A stretch of 7,803 nucleotides of DNA from Methanomassiliicoccaceae archaeon UBA480 (lineage in GTDB: Archaea > Thermoplasmatota > Thermoplasmata > Methanomassiliicoccales > Methanomethylophilaceae): NCBI GenBank assembly GCA_002506425.1, contig DAXO01000032.1, positions 33,009-40,811 of the forward strand, written 5' to 3'. This document shows positions 5,605 to 7,803 of this stretch, one piece after another. Under the pieces are notes generated by a model that did not search any database, was not told the origin of the DNA, and saw only the letters and a program-made list of their open reading frames with translations. A program made the translations under genes and the position numbers. Each line of letters opens with the position of its first letter. The stretch's first letter is position 1.

Positions 5605-6447
5605 ATGGACACCATACTAGTGAGATACTGCGAGATCGGACTGAAGAGCGACCCTGTCAGAAGGAGATTCGAGACGATCCTCGAACAGAACATGGTAAGC
5701 ATGCTCGCCGCGGATTCCGTTGAGGCCGTTGTAAAAAGGGGCAACGCCAGATTCTATGTCGAGACAGAGGACGCGGATGCCGCTGTCGCCTCCCTCAGGA
5801 AGGTTTTCGGTATCGCATCGATGTCCGTCGCCGAAGTCACATCCCCCATTCTTGAGGATATCTGCCAGAAATGCGCGGAACTGTCAACGACCTCCATTGC
5901 AGACGGGACGACATTCGCGGTTCGCGCCCGCCACGACGAAGGCGGACAGAAATACACCAGCATGGATCTGAACCGCGCCGTGGGACAGGCGATCCTCGAC
6001 AGGAATACCGGAAGGGGCATCAGCGTGGATCTGAACAACCCGGACACCACCGTGTACATCGAGGTCAGATGCGGCAAGGCGTACATCTTCACATCCTACA
6101 TCAGATGCCACGGAGGACTTCCTCTCGGAAGCCAGGGCACCGTCGTCGCCGAAGTGAAGGACGACAGAGGGCTGGCCTCGGCATGGCTAATGATGAAGCG
6201 CGGCTGCCGTGTGACCGTCGTCGGAGACTATGGTTCCGATGTCCTCAGGCATTTCGAGCCCAATCTCAAGGTCCTGACGGAAGACATGCCTTATCCCAGA
6301 CGCGCGCTCGGAGTCGTGCTCGGGTCCTCTATAGAGGGATTGAAGACGACGAACGGTATGAGATCCGGACTGCCGCTCTTCTTCCCCACCATCGGCATGA
6401 CCGATGAGGACGTCGGAGGGCTCCTAAAGGAGATAGAGGCCGAATGA
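5605..6447 (+). CDS. ThiI-like THUMP protein with destroyed PP-loop (pseudo-ATPase)
   Basis: A 280-residue relative of the tRNA 4-thiouridine synthase ThiI. The N-terminal ferredoxin-like and THUMP parts are well kept: ILVRYCEIGLKS (4-15), RRRFETILEQN (19-29), KVFGIAS (66-72), TTFAVRARHDEG (102-113), VDLNNPDTTVYIEVR (141-155), GGLPLGSQG (170-178). These bind the 3' end of tRNA. The ATPase domain is not: where ThiI has S-G-G-x-D-S, this protein reads KDDRGLA (185-191), one residue shorter, before the conserved WLMMKRG (194-200). The rest is cut to about 80 residues yet ends in a ThiI-like LPLFFPTIGMTDED (256-269). It should not bind or adenylate with ATP. ATG 5605 has GGAAGGGATGA just before it; a GTG at 5569 would add 12 residues with no family match. 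It overlaps the LarE-like gene by ATGA, suggesting the two proteins act together. Function beyond tRNA binding is inference. Confidence 0.85.
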   Translation: MDTILVRYCEIGLKSDPVRRRFETILEQNMVSMLAADSVEAVVKRGNARFYVETEDADAAVASLRKVFGIASMSVAEVTSPILEDICQKCAELSTTSIADGTTFAVRARHDEGGQKYTSMDLNRAVGQAILDRNTGRGISVDLNNPDTTVYIEVRCGKAYIFTSYIRCHGGLPLGSQGTVVAEVKDDRGLASAWLMMKRGCRVTVVGDYGSDVLRHFEPNLKVLTEDMPYPRRALGVVLGSSIEGLKTTNGMRSGLPLFFPTIGMTDEDVGGLLKEIEAE

Positions 6448-7247
6448 CCGACGGATACGAGGAGAGAATGGAGAGGCTGGAAAGCCGCCTCGCCGACATG
6501 AACGGCTGCGCGATCTGCTTCTCCGGAGGACTTGACAGCACCGTCCTCATGGATATCGCCAATAGGATTCTAGGAGAGAAAGCGGTCGCCGTGATGGTTG
6601 ACGTCCCTATGATGGCAGACAGACAGCGCGATGCCGCCATGAAAGTGGCCGAAAGCATCGGATGCCGCCTGGTCCGCGTGCCGGTGGAGATCGGCGAACT
6701 CGACGGGATCCTCCGGAACGGCCATGACAGATGCTACATCTGCAAGACCGTGATGTACCGCAAGGTCAGGGATGCCGCGGAGAAGCTGGGCATCGAGAAC
6801 GTGGTGAACGGCGAGATCGTCGACGACCTCTCCGAGGACCGTCCGGGAATGGCCGCAGGTCCCGAGAACGGCATACTGACGCCGCTCCTCGATGCCGGGA
6901 TCCATCGCTGCGACATAGTCCGGTACCTGGGAGGCATGGATCTCCCGCTGAAGCTGGTCAAGGACACGTGCATGCTCATGCGCTATCCCGAAGGGACGCC
7001 GGTCACCGTGGGCGATCTGAGGACGGTCGAGATGCTGGAATCAGAGGTCCGGGGACTGCTCGGCATAAGGCAGCTGAGAGTCAGGAGGACTCCCGACGGA
7101 TACTCGGTGCAGACATCCTCGGAGGAGCGCAAACTGCTACTGTCCGGAATGGATTCCGTGAAGAAGGCGTTCGCCGCCCATGGCTTCGAGGCAAGCTTCA
7201 ACGAGGTTCCTTACGACCGCCGACGTCGCAGGAACATGGACATATAG
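6444..7247 (+). CDS. larE: LarE-like PP-loop ATP-dependent sulfur transferase
   Basis: A 267-residue protein of the LarE family, about the usual length. LarE adenylates a carboxylate substrate and inserts sulfur, in the known case for the nickel-pincer nucleotide. The PP-loop SGGLDST (27-33) is intact. Further marks: DRCYICKTVMYRKV (95-108, Cys97 and Cys100), NGEIVDDLSEDRPGMAA (122-138) and KDTCMLMRYPEGTPVT (173-188). Cys176 of this protein aligns with the sacrificial sulfur-donor cysteine of the Lactobacillus enzyme. Having the CxxC pair as well matches the LarE subtype that holds a [4Fe-4S] cluster on three cysteines and can reuse sulfur. LarB and LarC are not in the window. It starts inside the stop of the THUMP gene (ATGA), with GGAG at 6429-6432. 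Its tight pairing with a ThiI-like protein that lacks a PP-loop points to tRNA or another THUMP-bound target rather than the pincer. The stop is TAG. Confidence 0.85.
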   Translation: MTDGYEERMERLESRLADMNGCAICFSGGLDSTVLMDIANRILGEKAVAVMVDVPMMADRQRDAAMKVAESIGCRLVRVPVEIGELDGILRNGHDRCYICKTVMYRKVRDAAEKLGIENVVNGEIVDDLSEDRPGMAAGPENGILTPLLDAGIHRCDIVRYLGGMDLPLKLVKDTCMLMRYPEGTPVTVGDLRTVEMLESEVRGLLGIRQLRVRRTPDGYSVQTSSEERKLLLSGMDSVKKAFAAHGFEASFNEVPYDRRRRRNMDI

Positions 7248-7803
7248 ATGGGAAGGTAGAGGATGCCGTCCCTCTCCTCGATGTCCTTCAGACAGAGTAT
7301 GACCGGCTGTCCGATCCTCTTGCCGAAGCGCTCCATGAACTTATCGAGGGAGACGTGCTTGGTGGATTTGGATGACTTGACATCCAACGGGCGCACCTTC
7401 CCGTCCTTCATCACCAGGAAATCGATCTCGATGCTGTTCCTTCTCGTATCCGGATCGCTGCGGGAATAGAAGAAGAGCCTGCGGCCGTTGGCCACCAGGG
7501 TTTGAGCCACCAGATTCTCTGCGAACATCCCCTCGTTGAGATTCATCCGGTCCATCAGCAGATCCGCATAGACCCTGTCGGCATCCATTCCCAGCTCCGA
7601 TACGGCGTGCGTCACGAGCAGCCCGGTATCGGCCATGTACATCTTCATCGAGACCCTGTCGCTGTATATCCCTAGACCTATCGACGGATCTGTGGAATTG
7701 AAACAGGGATTGACGACTCTAGAATCGCACAGCCACATGAACGAATCGTTGAATCCACGCGATTTCGGATCCTTGACCAATGACGACTCGCTGAACCTCT
7801 TGT
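7211..7803 (-). CDS. DUF4143-type ATPase, C-terminal part (5' end outside window)
   Basis: The last 197 or so residues of a large leftward gene that enters from the right edge; the reading frame is open to the last base with no good start. It matches the C-terminal half of the common archaeal/bacterial AAA-type ATPases with DUF4143. The string KDPKSRGFND is followed by a variable part and KMYMADTGLLV, then NEGMFAENLVAQTL, YSRSDPDTRRNSIEIDFLV and PLDVKSSK near the end. The E-x-DFLV...DVK pattern resembles a PD-(D/E)xK nuclease-like fold, although nuclease activity is not generally shown. The N-terminal P-loop ATPase part would lie beyond 7803. Roles of this family are poorly known. It runs convergent to the LarE-like gene and overlaps its last 37 bases, with a short arginine-rich tail (RRRRS). 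It is probably unrelated to the sulfur genes. Confidence 0.85.
   Translation of the reverse strand, partial: KRFSESSLVKDPKSRGFNDSFMWLCDSRVVNPCFNSTDPSIGLGIYSDRVSMKMYMADTGLLVTHAVSELGMDADRVYADLLMDRMNLNEGMFAENLVAQTLVANGRRLFFYSRSDPDTRRNSIEIDFLVMKDGKVRPLDVKSSKSTKHVSLDKFMERFGKRIGQPVILCLKDIEERDGILYLPIYMSMFLRRRRS

Noticed and set aside
1..7803. CRISPR arrays, tRNA or rRNA genes, insertion sequences
   Set aside because: No regularly spaced repeats, no cloverleaf with a GTTCRANNC loop, no rRNA core sequence, no transposase and no terminal inverted repeats were seen.

Overview
The window looks archaeal. Its promoters are TATA boxes about 25 bases before a start codon or a short leader. One gene has no room for a ribosome binding site and was probably made from a leaderless transcript. 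Codons are GC-rich and neighbouring genes are joined by ATGA overlaps. The protein set (HesB-like carrier, HPP protein, THUMP/ThiI relative, LarE relative, DUF4143 ATPase) and its style suggest a Thermoplasmatota methanogen of the Methanomassiliicoccales type. That placement is inference from general likeness, not from a marker gene.

Layout. Bases 1-437 hold no gene I can support, but they carry several short GC-rich hairpins. A leftward gene (438-1112) encodes what looks like a SprT/YgjP-type metallopeptidase relative that has lost its HExxH site. It is divergent from a carboxymuconolactone-decarboxylase/AhpD-like protein (1248-1628) that has itself lost the usual CxxC and His. A HesB/IscA-type Fe-S carrier follows (1675-2013) and ends at a hairpin plus T-run terminator. 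Facing it is an HPP-family membrane protein (2067-2552).

From 2678 the window is about sulfur. A two-gene operon encodes a cystathionine gamma-lyase (MccB-like) and a cystathionine beta-synthase/cysteine synthase (MccA-like), together the reverse transsulfuration route from homocysteine to cysteine. Convergent to it is a ThiF/MoeB-type E1-like adenylyltransferase (family part 4744-5457) that has no stop codon where the family ends. Divergent from that is a second two-gene operon: a ThiI-like THUMP protein whose ATP-binding PP-loop is destroyed and whose ATPase domain is shortened, overlapping a LarE-like PP-loop sulfur transferase with an intact PP-loop and three conserved-looking cysteines. 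The window closes with the 3' part of a leftward DUF4143-type ATPase, overlapping the LarE-like gene tail to tail by 37 bases.

The most interesting idea is that the last operon is a two-subunit sulfurtransferase. The THUMP protein would bind tRNA and the LarE-like protein would do the adenylation and sulfur donation that ThiI does in one chain. Both sulfur operons also share an almost identical 15-base promoter or operator element (CATATAGGAATANTC) at nearly the same distance from the first start codon, which suggests common control.
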